From assembly GCF_047663525.1 (NCBI RefSeq), contig NC_092601.1, positions 20,062,001 through 20,126,000 of the forward strand: a stretch of 64,000 nucleotides of DNA, read 5' to 3'. The position numbers and the translations under genes are program-made. Below are positions 17,581-30,010 of this stretch, in pieces. Numbering within the stretch: the first letter of the stretch is position 1; every line of letters starts with the position of its first letter. This DNA is from Anas platyrhynchos (lineage: Eukaryota > Chordata > Aves > Anseriformes > Anatidae). The notes beneath the pieces were generated by a model, which had not been told where the DNA came from, made no database searches, and worked only from the letters and a program-made list of their open reading frames with translations.

Positions 17581-20500
17581 GAGCGTAACGCAGTCTTAAG
17601 CTTGTAACTGTCGTTCTTTTGAAAGGTTGAATAACCCGTTCTTGCCTCAGACAAATCGGCTGCAGCCAAAGATGCCCCCTTCTGCAGTATCAGGTATATG
17701 CGAGCATTGCATTTTCCGTACAATTTTCATCGTTTTGTGACAATCATTCGTACAATAGTTTGCTTCAAATATGTGCAGGCAAAGATTAGTTTTACTTCTC
17801 ATGTTGGGAGTTATGGAAAATAAACGTGACCAAATAAACTTCATTGTCCTTCTGAAGGGTCAAAACCTCACTTGAGTTCTTTGGTGTTCCATGTCCCAGA
17901 GTTGTTCAGACTGCTTTTGTCAAAGTGCTATCCATATGTTTTATTTTTTATTGTCTGAGGCAGCCACAGATCCCTCTAATCCTTATTCATGCCTTCTTCT
18001 TGACATAATCTCTAGCATCTTTGAGATGGACACATGTAAGGCATCTTGGCATCTGATTTGGGTACTTAATACTCAAAACAATTGTTTTTAAAATGATTCT
18101 AAGACTAGTCTTGGAAGAATTCACAGAAGCTCAATTTCCAACACAAAGCTGTAATAAAAATCCAACGCTATAGGAAAATAAACAAGAATTTAAACATTTC
18201 TAGACTCTCTTGGGGGAGAGTAAATAAAACGCCCACCGATTACAAACACTAAGCAATATGAAAGGGCAGTAAATGGATTATGTCATAAATTGTTGCCTCC
18301 TAATCTTAGGTACAGACCTAAACCTTACAGGTTCAGATTCACTAAAGGCATTTTCATATGGTGACACTGAACATGGTTATCCTTATTTCCATGTGAAATG
18401 TTTTATAAAACCAAATACATGTGTTTTTAATATACTGCATGTGAAAAGTGAATTAGTTAGAAAGGGGTTCAATAACAGTGAGAAAGCTAAATGGAAACAT
18501 GCCAAAACGATCAGGAAAAAAAGTTAAAGAAACAATGTGTAAAAAATCCTTCCTTCCTGGACATAGCAACTTAAATGTGGCCAAAAATTGGGAATGACTA
18601 TCGAACTGCAATGTAAGGCGTGGAACCTTGCCTTGCACAATTACTTCTTTAGTATGGAAAACTGACTTAGTCTTTTCTTTTACAAGACAGTTGGTGTAAT
18701 ACCTCCTATGATTATGCTTTTAGAATGTCTGCCCAGGAAATGGAGGTGCAAATTTAATATGTTCCTCAGAGACATTAAAATCTGATTCTCTTGCTATGTG
18801 GGGAGCATCCTACTCGTTAGGATACAGACTGCATTTTGTAGAGGGGCAAATCCTTTGTCTAAGACTGTGATAACCTGTAGAATAAATGCAAAATAACATG
18901 GAAAAGAAAATCTGCCAATGCTCCAGTGGTTAGGGCTTCTGCAGGGTAAGATTCTAGTGTTCTGTTCTTTGCTTCTAGGAATGCTTCTCTGTATCTTTGG
19001 AAAAATTTACGTAATCTAGTCCTGACAGTGGAGGGTTAGAGTCCAGGGTGTTTTCATTTTATTTTATCTTACTTTGTTTTGTAATCTATTTTTTTCTCCT
19101 TTCCACAAAAACAAACAAACAAACAAACTCCATGCAAAATGAATTTAAATAACTGTCACTGAAATAAGTTCTGTAGCACATAGTTCAGAACTTACGGCCT
19201 TTTTTTTTGAATAACAAGTTACTTGTATTGATTTTTTTTTTTTTTGACAGCAACATTGGAATGGTCAGTTATAGAGGAGTGTTGTAGCTGCTGACCTGTT
19301 GGACAGAAAAAAATCATCTCGTTGAATATTATTTGGATCAGGCTGTGAAGGCCAACTGTGAAAAAGAAGTGTCTAGTTTGAGAATCTCAGCAAAATTTGA
19401 ATATGCAACGCTATCACTGTTCTGAGCAAAAGGGTTTTATGGGCGTAAATTTGAGGAGTTTGTATGACTCAGGACAGACAGCTGTCAAGCAAGAGTTTTA
19501 CTGATTTCAAAGTTAGACTTCGACAATATCTGCATTGATGATTCCTTTTATGCATCCGGCCTCCAGATATTTGTATACAGGTTTCTTGTTTCTGCTGCAG
19601 AAGGAGGCTAAACTATTTCATTGAGTGTTGAAGATGAAATATGTTAAAGATTATGAAACAGACCGATGTAGTACTAGTGGGGACTTAATCCATATAGAAG
19701 ATATGTTGTCCGTAAGGATTTCCTTATGTACAGCAGAAAACTAAATTTATTCTATTCCTTACAGTTTTGTCATCACAATAACGTGTTTGAATCTACCTGA
19801 AACAAACTCTTCTTTGATAACATTTTGTGATGTTTTTAGGCCCTGTGCATCTCTTTAGGCTCGCTGGCAAGTGTTTCAGTTTTGTGGAATCCACGTGAGT
19901 AATTAATTTGAATATTTGACTATATATTTTTATTAGGAACAAACCAGTTCTTAATTCCCATCTAAAATATTTCTTCTTCTTTTTTTTTTTCTTCTTTTTT
20001 TTAAAGGTATAAGTATGAGTTTTGTCCTTTCCATAATGTCACTCAGCATGAACAGACTTTTCGATGGAATGCCTATAGCGGGATTTTAGGGTGAGGCATT
20101 TAGACCTGTATGTTTTATCTGTGCTGTTAGGAGACCATTTTATGTGTTGTCAAAGAGAAGGCAACTTTAATATTCTTTTATGGGTCATATTAGGACTTTG
20201 AAGGTCCCAAGGTGTTATGCATAAAATAACTTCATCTTGAAATACTCATTTTTTTTTGTAGATTAACACCAACCTCCTGTTTTAACTGGAAGCTTATTAA
20301 TAACCAGGGTCAACTGAAAGTATGATATGTTCATATGAGAAATCCATTAATGTATAACTCATATTAACAAGGTTTTCATGTCTTTTAACTATTTTCACTT
20401 TTACGTTATGTATAACTGTACAGAATAAAAAAACAGACTTATGCCTAGTGGTTGTGTTAAACGTATTTAATAAAAGGTAGGAAAAGACTTGATGTAGATC

Positions 20501-23500
20501 CTCAAAAGTATCCCAAGGTATCCAAAGACCACAGAGTACCCAAGAGATTTTACAGTAAGCCAGAGCACTGCTTTATAGTTACTGCTTTTCAAAATATTTT
20601 GTATATTGATGTTTGTAGAGTTTGAATGAAGAACTTGTTACTTTTATTTTCATAGAATCATGGAATGGCTTGGGTTGGAAGGGACCTTAAACATAATCTT
20701 AAAAAAAAAGAAAAAAGATCCAAAACCACTATCAAAATAATGATACGGTCTATATAGCAACCTGGCTAACAAACTTAAGTGGTTGTAAAGTCTTGGCTAT
20801 AAGAAATGGAAATAAAATATATGATTTAGTAGCTTGGTGGGTAGTATTGCTGATGGGAGGATGGCTGGACTAGATGATCTCTTGTAGGTCCTTTCCAACC
20901 TGTGTTTCAATGATTCTGTGAAATACTGAAACAAACAAAAAAAATGAAGTGCATACAATTAATTTGAAATTCTGTAAGGCTATTCCTATGTTTCTTCCTG
21001 AGTTTTCACATTTTTCTTCCTATTAACATGAAGTAAAATGAGGCTCTATTTCTCCAGAATCTGGCATGAATGGGAAATCGACAACAACACATTTGTTGGA
21101 ATGTGGATGAGGGAAGGAGACTCATGTGAAACCAAGAGCAGACAGACAAAGGTATAATAATGAAATACTTAAATTATGCTAGTTCAGACAGCATTCTACA
21201 TACTCTACAAACTGAAGCATTCCTATGTGGAAGAGTTAATGGTTTAAGATACAGTACAAAACGTAAGGATGGATTCCAATAGCAACTACATTAATGGGTA
21301 GGGGATAGAATCTGAGATCAGGATAAAGTTCTGACTAAATTTCATTGTGTATTATCACTGGTGACTTTTAACTCTTTTCCTTGGTAGCATGGAATACTGT
21401 GGTATCATCGCTGTCAGAAACATACAGTGCTTTATAATTTGTGTCAGGAAAAATAAACAAGAAGTGTTATTTGTTGGATTCAGGCTGCTAGTCTGTTGTG
21501 CTTAAGAACATCCAGAAAAAAGGAGGGAACAGAAACAACAGTATGCCAAGAAACTATGTATTAAAGCCAGGTATTAAAAAAAAGTTGAGAGGGCATGCAG
21601 GAAGAGTTAAGGAAAGAAAGATAGGGAAGTGGTAGAGGAACCTACTCATTAGTAACAGATTGTGGTATGAGTACAATTTAAAGGAAAAAAAAAATCCTAT
21701 TTTGTTAAGTAGTTAAAGTGTTCCTTTTCACATTCAGACTGTCTGTGCTAAGTAACTGGTCAACTAGAAGGGTTAGGAAGGGTGTCTGAGACTTGCTCAA
21801 AGTGTGACACGTGATTTGCATGTGTCTTTTTTCAATTTATTCATTAATGTTTTTTTTTTTTCTACTTTCCATTTCAGTGTTATACAGATTTATAGATACA
21901 ATGAATTAAACCTCATATTCCGTGATGACTATCATGGAGAGCTAAAGATACCATACAGTTCACAACGCTTATTTTCTTGTAGAAGATACTTAGGTATTAC
22001 AGCAATGATTGGCAATACAGTACTAGACAGAGGAATATATAACTGGAATAAAAACTAAGGGGAAGAGATAAAGGACAGTATATCTTGGCCAAGCTTAAAA
22101 TGTTTTGTATGTGGAGATGCCTTGCCAACATCTTTATTTCCATGGGGAAATAAATAAATCTACAGAAGGAGTTACTATTCTTGCATGACCCTTGGTACTG
22201 GTATTCAGATTTTTCACTGGCATTTAGTTTTGAACAGATGTGAAATACTGGTGCCAAATTCTAAAGATTACAACAAATTTCTAATGTCCAGATGAGTATT
22301 GTTCTCTTGAACAGTAAAAAGAGGCTGTTATCTAGCAGAGTGGTCATAACTAAATTTTATAGAATGAATTCTGCTTAAGTCAGAGAAGTTCTAAAGGGTG
22401 TCCTGTTTATCTTCCTTTTTTACCCTCATTCTTGCTGGAACTATGGTGCTTGGGAGTCTAAAGAACAGTCATAGGTGGGGATCGTTTCCCCATTAGAGGA
22501 AAGAATTGTCACGTTTGAGAAAGTAACTTAATTTGTAAGATATGTTCTCTCTGCTTTTATTTCTATGGGTGACAGCACTCTAAGCTTTGCAACAATGGTA
22601 TATACAGAAATGCACCTGTTAACGTTGGAAGACAATGAATTGATCATTGCTGCTGGACCTGTTCAATGTGGAGATGTTTTACTTGTCTTTGTTTTTACTG
22701 GTATTTAGGTTCATCTTGTTTGTGGAAAGAGCAATAAATTGGCTTATGTGTCTGAGCCAAGTACTTGTGTTTACTCCTTGACGTTTGAAACTCCTCTTGT
22801 GTGCCACCCTCACTCCCTTTTAGGTAAGATTTAGAAAATCATAGGGGTGTGGAACAACAGGCTCACTACACCAACTTCAGAATGTAAATTTTTAGTTTTA
22901 GGATCTCCGAGTTTGTAATTTGATAACAATGAGAATTACATGCAGTATGTAATGCTGTGCATTTTAAATCTCAATCAATATAATACATAGATATTTCTAA
23001 AAAAGAAGTTAATGGTAATATTCAACCAGTCTGATAGCTGCTGTTATTTTGAGCTGGTCATAGGAATCAATCCTGTAGTATCGGCACATTTACTTACATC
23101 ACAAAAAGGGAGAGCCCAGTTAGAATTATTTTCAACAAAGAATAAAATATAACCTTATAGCTGAAAATGAGAGAAAAACTTGGTCAGTGGCATTCTCCAG
23201 AAATTTTAAATCTGTGAAGTGGAATTTAAGTTTAACGCCAACTCTCGAAAGCCCCACGCCTGATACTAGAGAAGCGTTTAACTGATGAAGGACATGGTTT
23301 GCTTTCCATTTTTCAGTTTATCCAACTCTGACTGAAGTACTGCAAAGGAAGTGGGATGAAGCAGAGCAGTTTCTGTATGATCAACTAATAACTGAACAGG
23401 TTTGTTAAAATCTTTAAGCTCTATTTGTTAAAGAATAGTTATTGTCAAATAGTTAAACCTGGCTTCTGCAGTTTCTCCTCTTGGAATGGTTGCATTTATT

Positions 23501-25634
23501 TTGCAGTTGACTAATAGTACTTTCTGTACTCTGTAACTGCTATATTAATTGATAATTTCAGTATTTTGTACAGTGAAGCTTTAGGAATTGGAACAGCCAC
23601 TGCAAGTTACAAGCAGAGGTGAGTGTCAGGTGGACTTATTTATTGTCTCATGGAAACTTTCTTTTGTAGGGATACAAAAAAATACTGAAAGAAATATTTG
23701 AGGAAGCAGGACTTCTAAAAGCAACTGAAGAAAAGGAAGTTGAGAAAAAGAATAAGAAAATAAGTCTGCAATTTGAAACAGTGGAGAAGTGCAATAAGGT
23801 ATAGAGCATAATATTTACAATGTGAAATTGCCACCTTTTTACTGTATGATTCAGTGTGACAGCATTGTGTACATACTCAAGATTTAACTGAAATCTTTTA
23901 AAGGGGCTGTCTATTTTGGTTTCTTTATGTAATGGTCTGCTTACAAATAGAGTAATCTGATATCTTTATTCTAGCCCTCCAGTCAAAAACAAACCAGTAC
24001 AACTGAATGGCCATTAGGAAAATGGAAGGGGTATGTAGGAATTAGTGTAGGTACATGACTTATGAACACCTTACAAGTGTTCTTCACAGGGAGTATCAGT
24101 CTGGAGATACAGACATTATAAATGTGCAGTCAGCCTTGGAAATGGTGATGCTTTTCTGTGCAGATTGTTACCCAGACTTGTGCCAGCATGTGGTTGTTGT
24201 TGCTGCATTCAAAGGTAGAATGATATATGGTGTTTCTATTTCTGAATGACTTTGATATGTGAGAATAGCCTTTTTGCAATAGAATTAAAATGGGAATATA
24301 GAGGAAGAAAGTGTGCTCAGCCTAAAAGAGCACATGTTGAACATGAAAAAAAGAGCATGAAGGGAAATTAATCATAATGCAGGGAAGCCATTGTTGTCGT
24401 TTTATTTGAAAATGTGGCAAAGGCGAAACACCACCTAGTAATTGAACACAAGCCAGCAGTGTGTCCTTGCCAGAAAGGTAGCAAATGGTATCCTGGACTA
24501 CATCAGGAAAAGTACTGCCAGCAGGTCGAAGGAGGTGATACTTCCACTACACAGCAATGGTGAGTCCACACCTGGAGTATGGTGTGCAGTTATGGGCCCC
24601 CAAGTACAAGAGAGATGTTGGAATCCTGGAGAGAGTGTCAGAGCCACAGAGATGCTGAAGGGACAGGCGTACCTCGTACCTCTTCTAACAGGAAAGGCTG
24701 AGGGGGAGAAAGGAAGGCTCAGGTGTGAGTTTTCTCAATATCTGAAGGGAGGGTGGAAAGAGGAGGGAGCCAGGCTCTTCTCAGTGGCATACAGTGACAG
24801 GACAAGAGATGAAAGACAAGAACTTAAACGTGCGAAGTTCCAATCTGAACATCAGGAAACACTTATGTACTGTGCAGGTGACTGAGCACTGGCACAGATT
24901 GCCTAAGGTATGTCCAGATGGCTTTTCATTATCTCCAAGGTGGGAGACTCCACAACGGCTCTGGGCCACCCTGCTCTAGGTGGCCCTGCTTGATGAGCAA
25001 ATGACCTTCAGAGGTCTCTTCCTAATTGAACCATTCTGTAATTGTATGATTCTGTGAATTCCTGAATGCAGTGAACTAAACTGTGGCAAAGCTATATATA
25101 CCTTTATAAAGATAACCATTTTGATGTTGTACTGTTAGGAGCTGGAAAATTCGAGTATTTTTTTTTCAACACTTACTTAATTGGTGCCAAAAAGGAAGTA
25201 CTAATTGTTAGCAAATCTTAATTGACATAAACTTGGCTGTTCTGCTAGCCATAGAATCTTCAATAGTTCATCCTTTGCTCTTTCTTGAGTCAGGTAAAAA
25301 AAGGAAAAAATACACTTCAAACCAGATAAGTGGTTTGAGTCTGAAAAGTGCTAAGCCATCCCTGGCTCTGTAATTTAAAAGAAACTGCTGAAAATAAGAA
25401 GATGAAGTTGGTAGGTCAAAAGTTGAGGTGACAAATTTCCAGACTGACATTGTAATATAAACTTAAATAAGGCTGGTGCTGTAGCAAACATACGAAGGTA
25501 ATTTTGTGATATGATAAAATGCTAGTTTGAGGAGGGATAGATCTGTGTTAGTTACAGAAAGCATTCCTAGATTTACTCTCAGATTCAGAAAAGCTGGCCC
25601 CTTTTTTGACAAGGGGAGAAAAAAACGCGCGCAC

Positions 25635-25687
<53 letters not shown>

Positions 25688-26605
25688 AATAATTTTGTAC
25701 CTTGTTCTTAGAATAAGCAGATTAAGATCATTAGGTCAAAAGCTGTAATAGCTCTGCACAGACAGATTGTTTGATAAACTTCAATGTTATATTTTATATG
25801 TTTGGAGAGTGAGAGAACCTTTTAATACCTTTTAATATTTCCTTTCCTAGGAATACGAGCAACTTTCTAAAGAAATAAAAAACCTTAAAGATCTATTAAG
25901 TCAGCACAATATTGCATACAAAGCAAATTCTGGTGAGTTTTTGTATGATTCTTTTTCATTGATTTCTATTTAGAATGCATGTACCTAATTGTTGGTTTTG
26001 GCTACAGCAAGGATTAAATAATCCGTCATACATATGGAGAAAATTAAATGCAGCTTTTAAACAGTACCTGGATCTTGATACCTGCACAGGACTTTTGGTC
26101 CCAAAAAAGTCTCTTGATGACTTGAAATTTCAGCTTTTCTTTTTTTCTGAAGAGCTGACTGCTGTTGTCAGTGATTGCCATGGTTCTTCTTGTTTTGAGA
26201 AACTTTTTTTAAACTGTTGTCTTTCTTTTCTAGAGTAACTTAATCATTAGAATTTTTATAAAACGTATTTGTGTGCTTTAATTATGTAACTTGCACAGTA
26301 TTTCCACTTGCTTGCATGGTAGCTTACTTATTTATTGCAGATTAGAACATTAATCAAAAGCAGGATTCATAGTTTATTCGACTTAACTCTAAACTATTTA
26401 ATCAATTTTGTGAGAAAAATGTTTCTGTGTTCTGTGAAGTAACTGATGTTTTATACTGAATATTACAGCTGAAAATACCAGTATTCAACATGTAAATCAT
26501 GAAGGGGTGGCTGCAGAGACTACTGTTCTAAACAGGTCAAAGAATGATGAACACCTGCACGGAGATACAGGAATTCAGCATGACACTGTGCATGAAGAAA
26601 CTTAA
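17222..26605 (+). CDS. GNPTG: N-acetylglucosamine-1-phosphotransferase gamma subunit, complete
   Basis: The gamma subunit assists the Golgi alpha/beta enzyme (GNPTAB) in adding GlcNAc-1-phosphate to mannose on lysosomal hydrolases, the first step of the mannose-6-phosphate tag. Eleven exons: 17222-17267, 17341-17395, 17626-17693, 19840-19894, 20007-20090, 21058-21151, 22709-22823, 23317-23399, 23670-23798, 25851-25932 and 26469-26605 (TAA). All have GT-AG borders with consistent phases, giving 315 residues. Residues 1-22 are a signal peptide, followed by [12 protein letters not shown]. The mannose-6-phosphate receptor homology domain follows ([52 protein letters not shown]), with NVT and NNT glycosylation sequons and paired cysteines. 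The C-terminal third carries the DMAP1-binding-like region ([38 protein letters not shown]). The tail after residue 270 is poorly conserved. Eleven exons and the length fit the mammalian gene. Confidence 0.97.
20653..20700 (-). mobile_element. CR1 LINE 3'-end fragment
   Basis: The stretch catagaatcatggaatgg, then gggttggaagggacctta, is the reverse complement of the CR1 3' terminus. It lies in GNPTG intron 5. Only about 48 bp remain; an A-rich stretch follows. Confidence 0.85.
20838..20924 (+). mobile_element. CR1 LINE 3'-end fragment
   Basis: The sequence ggactagatgatctcttgt, then aggtcctttccaacctg and caatgattctgtgaa, is a sense CR1 3' end. It lies in GNPTG intron 5, inverted relative to the fragment about 140 bp upstream. 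Confidence 0.88.
24446..25058 (+). mobile_element. CR1 LINE, 5'-truncated, decayed
   Basis: About 610 bp from the ORF2 C-terminal region to the 3' end, in GNPTG intron 9. Recognisable parts are the gccagcagtgtgtccttgcc start, the caca-cctggagtatggtgtgcag stretch, the arginine-rich segment ([16 protein letters not shown] in frame near 24790), and the end gaggtctcttcctaattgaacc with gattctgtga. Frameshifts and small deletions prevent coding. Confidence 0.9.
25625..25680. repeat. Alternating purine-pyrimidine tract, (CG/CA/TG) then (TA)20
   Basis: An unbroken purine-pyrimidine alternation of 56 bases. It begins acgcgcgcacgtgtgt and continues as about twenty AT repeats to 25680. The left part is the kind of sequence that can adopt Z-DNA and the right part can extrude as a cruciform. 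It lies in GNPTG intron 9. Confidence 0.95.
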
Positions 26606-27229
26606 GTGATAAACAGCAACTTCATGTGAAACGTCGAGCTGGTTGCATGTATCATGACACTATGATGATTTGCCTTTTGCGAGCATTCTTGACTTTCAGA
26701 ATTTCTGCCCTAAAGTAAAAGGAACATAATGGAATGAGATCTTGCTGTTACTAAGATCAGGAGGCCAGTTCCTGACAACATTTGTAAAAGCTTCTGTACT
26801 CGGGCTGGTATTGGGTGTAGGCTTACAGATTCTGTGTCTCCAGGTTCAGCTTTGTTATTTTCTTTGATCAAGCACGGTAGCAAGTGGTGTAACTACAAAA
26901 TAGAACCATACCAGGGCTCTAAAGTGTTGTATGAAAAGTACAAAGGAACAATACTCAGAACACGTTACTTCACCTGTACACTAAAATAAGTATTTTCTGT
27001 GCCGACTCTAGGAAAAAAAAAAGTTTCCTGCTGCAGCGGTGCATAGGAAGCAACTCCATCCACCTCAGCTTAGAGGCTGATGTAGTCATGGAGAGCGGGT
27101 GCATAAAGGGTACAGTGTTCAGGATCTCAAGGAAAGCTGCTCTGAGAACACCGAGTTGTTGCGGGATAGTCGCGTTAAGCGAACACGTGGCAGTTCTCCG
27201 AACGTAACAATAAAAAGTACTGCGCTAAC
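26606..27229 (+). other. GNPTG: GNPTG 3' UTR and short gap to UQCC4
   Basis: No ORF of note. I see no AATAAA or ATTAAA in the first 600 bp after the GNPTG stop; the first AATAAA is at 27209-27214, just before the UQCC4 CpG island. Either the 3' UTR runs to about 27230 or a variant signal is used earlier. Confidence 0.5.
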
Positions 27230-27780
27230 ACGGCCTGTGGAAACGTTCCTGCAGAAGCCGGTGGATGCCCGGCAAGCCCCCTCCTGCCGTTCCGCCTCCT
27301 GCCGCCGCCCGCTTGGCGAGCCCCCGCAGGCCGACCTGCTTCCGGCGGCAGCCCAGCGCCCTCCGCGGCCTGCCGCTGCCGGCCCGGCCCCGGCGCCCGT
27401 GACCGCCGGGGACGCCCGCCGCGGCGCGCCCGCGCTTCCGCTTCCGGGCGGCGCGGGGAGGAGCGCGGCGGGATGAGCTGGGTCCTGGGCGGCTGGCGGT
27501 GAGGCAGCGGGCGCGGCGCGGGGGGCGGCGGTCGCCCGCTCCGCTCCGCGCCCCTGACTCGCGTGTCTTTGCAGGGCGCGGCGTCCCGCGCGCCTGCTGG
27601 GCCCCCAGAGGTGGCTCGCGAGGCGGCGGGGCCCCGAGGGCGCGGCGAGCGCGGACGCGGAGGGCGGGGGGGCCATCCCCTTCTCCGCCAGCAAGGCCAC
27701 TCCGCGGCTGTGGAGCGTCAGCCGGTCTATGGGGAGCGACCACCAGAGGCCGTGGGTGAAGGTGCTGCCTCTCAGTTTGC
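27230..27780 (+). promoter_or_regulatory. UQCC4: CpG island, UQCC4 promoter
   Basis: A dense CpG region spanning the UQCC4 first exon, intron and part of the second exon. Just upstream of the ATG, CGCTTCCGCTTCCGGGCGG (about 27432-27450) contains two adjacent ETS-type cores and a GC box. No TATA box. Confidence 0.75.
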
Positions 27781-27929
27781 TGTGCGGCGGGCTGCTGCTC
27801 TGGTGCGTGTTCAGGGAAAAAACGGAGATTGACGAGCGGTTGGAAGCTGTGTTCTCTGGTCAGATCGTGGACTCTTTAGATGCGGCACAAAAAAGCCGTT
27901 CTCCCTTGCAGCCGCACAAGGAGAGGTGA
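27473..27929 (+). CDS. UQCC4: Complex III assembly factor UQCC4 (CCSMST1 family), complete
   Basis: A small mitochondrial inner-membrane protein needed for assembly of ubiquinol-cytochrome c reductase, known earlier as CCSMST1 or C16orf91. Two exons, 27473-27498 and 27575-27929, join with a split arginine codon to give 126 residues. An arginine-rich N-terminus (residues 9-27) fits a mitochondrial targeting peptide. The family signature follows at residues 43-70: IPFSASKATPRLWSVSRSMG, then HQRPWVKVLPLS. One hydrophobic segment (about 73-88) spans the membrane, and a charged tail follows (FREKTEIDERLEAVFSG). It starts about 870 bp after the GNPTG stop in the same orientation. Identification rests on the signature and the neighbourhood. 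Confidence 0.93.
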
Positions 27930-29385
27930 CTGCGGCGCGGCTGCGGTGAAGGAGCTGCCAAAAGTTTACTGGCGTTCACCTGGCTGAAGGCTGCTCTGAC
28001 ACTTTAATGGGAAAACGTGTTTTTCCAGCCTATCACCAGCCTTATCTTGCAAACGTTTCTGTTTTATTTATCGTGCCGCTTTCTTTGTTTGTCTTAGCTT
28101 AGTAATTTACAGGGGTAGTGGAAGGAATGTTTTTTTTTTTCTCCCTGCATTGCACGGGAGTGATGAACAGGATGTACTGCACATCAACTTGTATTTGTAG
28201 GTATGCTGTATACAACTAATTTCTTCTCCATGGATTATTTCTTTTTCTGAGATGCACAACATATTAAAATATCAAAGGTGTATGCCTATAAAATCATTGC
28301 CGAAGGTGACTTTCAGTTGACTCTACTAGTCATGAAGTATATTCAAATTATATTGATGACAACTGTGTTAGTGTACGATTCATTAATACATGATTCTTAT
28401 ATTGATTTTTTGCAATTTACTAAATAATTCAGAATTTACTTTTTAAAATGTTTAATGCATAGTCAGTGCTTGCTTTCTGCGCTATAACATCTTAGGCATG
28501 CCTAAGTAACGTAAGTAGTTATTGAGATTTTTGCAGGAAATCATAAGTGATTAACCTATATTTGAGGGGGGAGGGGGGAACCCCTTGTTTCCTTGAACAA
28601 TGTAGAATCTAGTTGTGCCTTCAGATTTGCAGATACTTAACACTTGCACATTCTAGAGACTTTCTTGGGAGAGGAAGTATAAAGCTACTAATATGAGTTC
28701 TTTTTAGAGTCATTTTATAAGCTTTCAACTGTAAAAATGCAAATGTCTTCTGTGCTACTGAAGTCTGTAAATAAAATCAAACAAACAAAACAACATAGCA
28801 GCAGATAGTAAGGCTGGAGCTAGAGAGAAAAATGGCTTATTTACATGCTTCTCTAATGCTGCCGATTAGGATCTAAGGACAGCGAAGTGGATGTTGATTT
28901 TGCTGTGGATTGATGCCTTGTAAATGAGTACAGTTGGTTTGGCACTGTCTTAAGGTTTAAATTGTCTTGGGATTCGACTTCTACCACAAGGGAATGGTGC
29001 AGGTGAAATATATGCAGGGGAGCGTCATAGCAAATAAAATAGCGATCCTGACTTCCGGATGCTGACTTAAAGTGCAGCGCCTGCTATTTTGCCTAGCCGC
29101 CTTCTTCTCTATTCTGTTGCAACAGTGAACTTAGCAAAGTACTGCTTTGCTGAAGGAAACAGAGGGTTCCTGTTTAGTGTGTGCGATGTTTTCAGGTGAT
29201 GTGATAGGCGTCCTGACAAAGACCCCACTCCACCCGTAAAACTCCTTTCAGTTTCTTATTTTTCAGGTGTTGGAGAACTTAAACGTTGCCTGCCGCGTTC
29301 TGCTGTTAAAAGCAGGGAGTTTGAGGCTGTCGGATGAAGCTCGCTGAAGAAGCTGCTCGTGCTCGGTCTCGAACGCGCCTTCCCC
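27930..29385. other. UQCC4 3' UTR and gap to UNKL
   Basis: AT-rich sequence to about 28800, then unique sequence rising in GC toward the UNKL CpG island. No further ORF, RNA gene or clear repeat was recognised. Confidence 0.5.
28770..28775 (+). terminator. UQCC4: Candidate UQCC4 polyadenylation signal
   Basis: AATAAA about 840 bp after the UQCC4 stop codon. It is the first canonical hexamer I find downstream of the gene on this strand. Confidence 0.5.
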
Positions 29386-30010
29386 AGGGAGTTGCGGGCT
29401 CTGGCTGGTGGCGGCCGGAGGCTTCTTGCGGGCACGCGTTACCGGGGCCGGGCGGCGCTGGGGCTCGCGCTCGGCCTTGCCGCGAGGGGCGGGGCGGGGC
29501 GGGGCCGCCGGGGTCGCGTTGCGGTGAGGCGGGGCGGAGGGGCGCTGTGGCCCGCCGGGGGGCGGGGCCGGCAGGACGGGGCCGCGCCTGCGCCCTGTTG
29601 GCCGCGGGGGGCGATGCCGTCGGTTTCGAAAGCGGTGTCGCGGGGCGCAGGGTCCGGTGGGTCTCCGCAGACCGAGCAGCCGACGCATTATACGTAGGTA
29701 CCGCGCCCGAGAGACGCCCCGCTTCCTGGGCCTCGGGGGGTGCCGCGGGGAGGGCCTCAGGCCCCGAGGCGGCGGGCCCCGGTCGTGTGCCAGGCCTGCC
29801 CCGCGCGGCCTCCTGGTCTGGCGGCGGGTCTGAGGAGGTCGCCCGGCCGGCCTCCGCCGTGCTTCCTTCTCGGCTCCGGACGCCGCGGGGCGGAAGCCCG
29901 GTTATGTGTAGGCCGAACGCAGGCGGCCCAGGCACGGCTGACCGTGGAGCGCTAGCGGCTGTTGGCGCCGTGCGTCTGCTCCCGTGGTCGACCCTGTCCA
30001 GTCCGTCCTG
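29386..30010 (+). promoter_or_regulatory. UNKL: CpG island, UNKL promoter
   Basis: A very GC-rich, CpG-dense island around UNKL exon 1. Four consecutive GGGGC units (about 29486-29505) form overlapping SP1 sites, and more GC boxes lie at 29529-29535 and 29560-29567. No TATA box. Long overlapping ORFs on both strands here are a by-product of the base composition. Confidence 0.8.

Noticed and set aside
16920..17723. ORFs of 106-137 codons across the TSR3/GNPTG promoter
   Set aside because: They are out-of-frame readings of the two real first exons and the island.
27119..27743. Minus-strand ORFs of 193 and 172 codons over the UQCC4 promoter
   Set aside because: These are composition shadows of the GC-rich UQCC4 exons, with no splice logic and no recognised domain.
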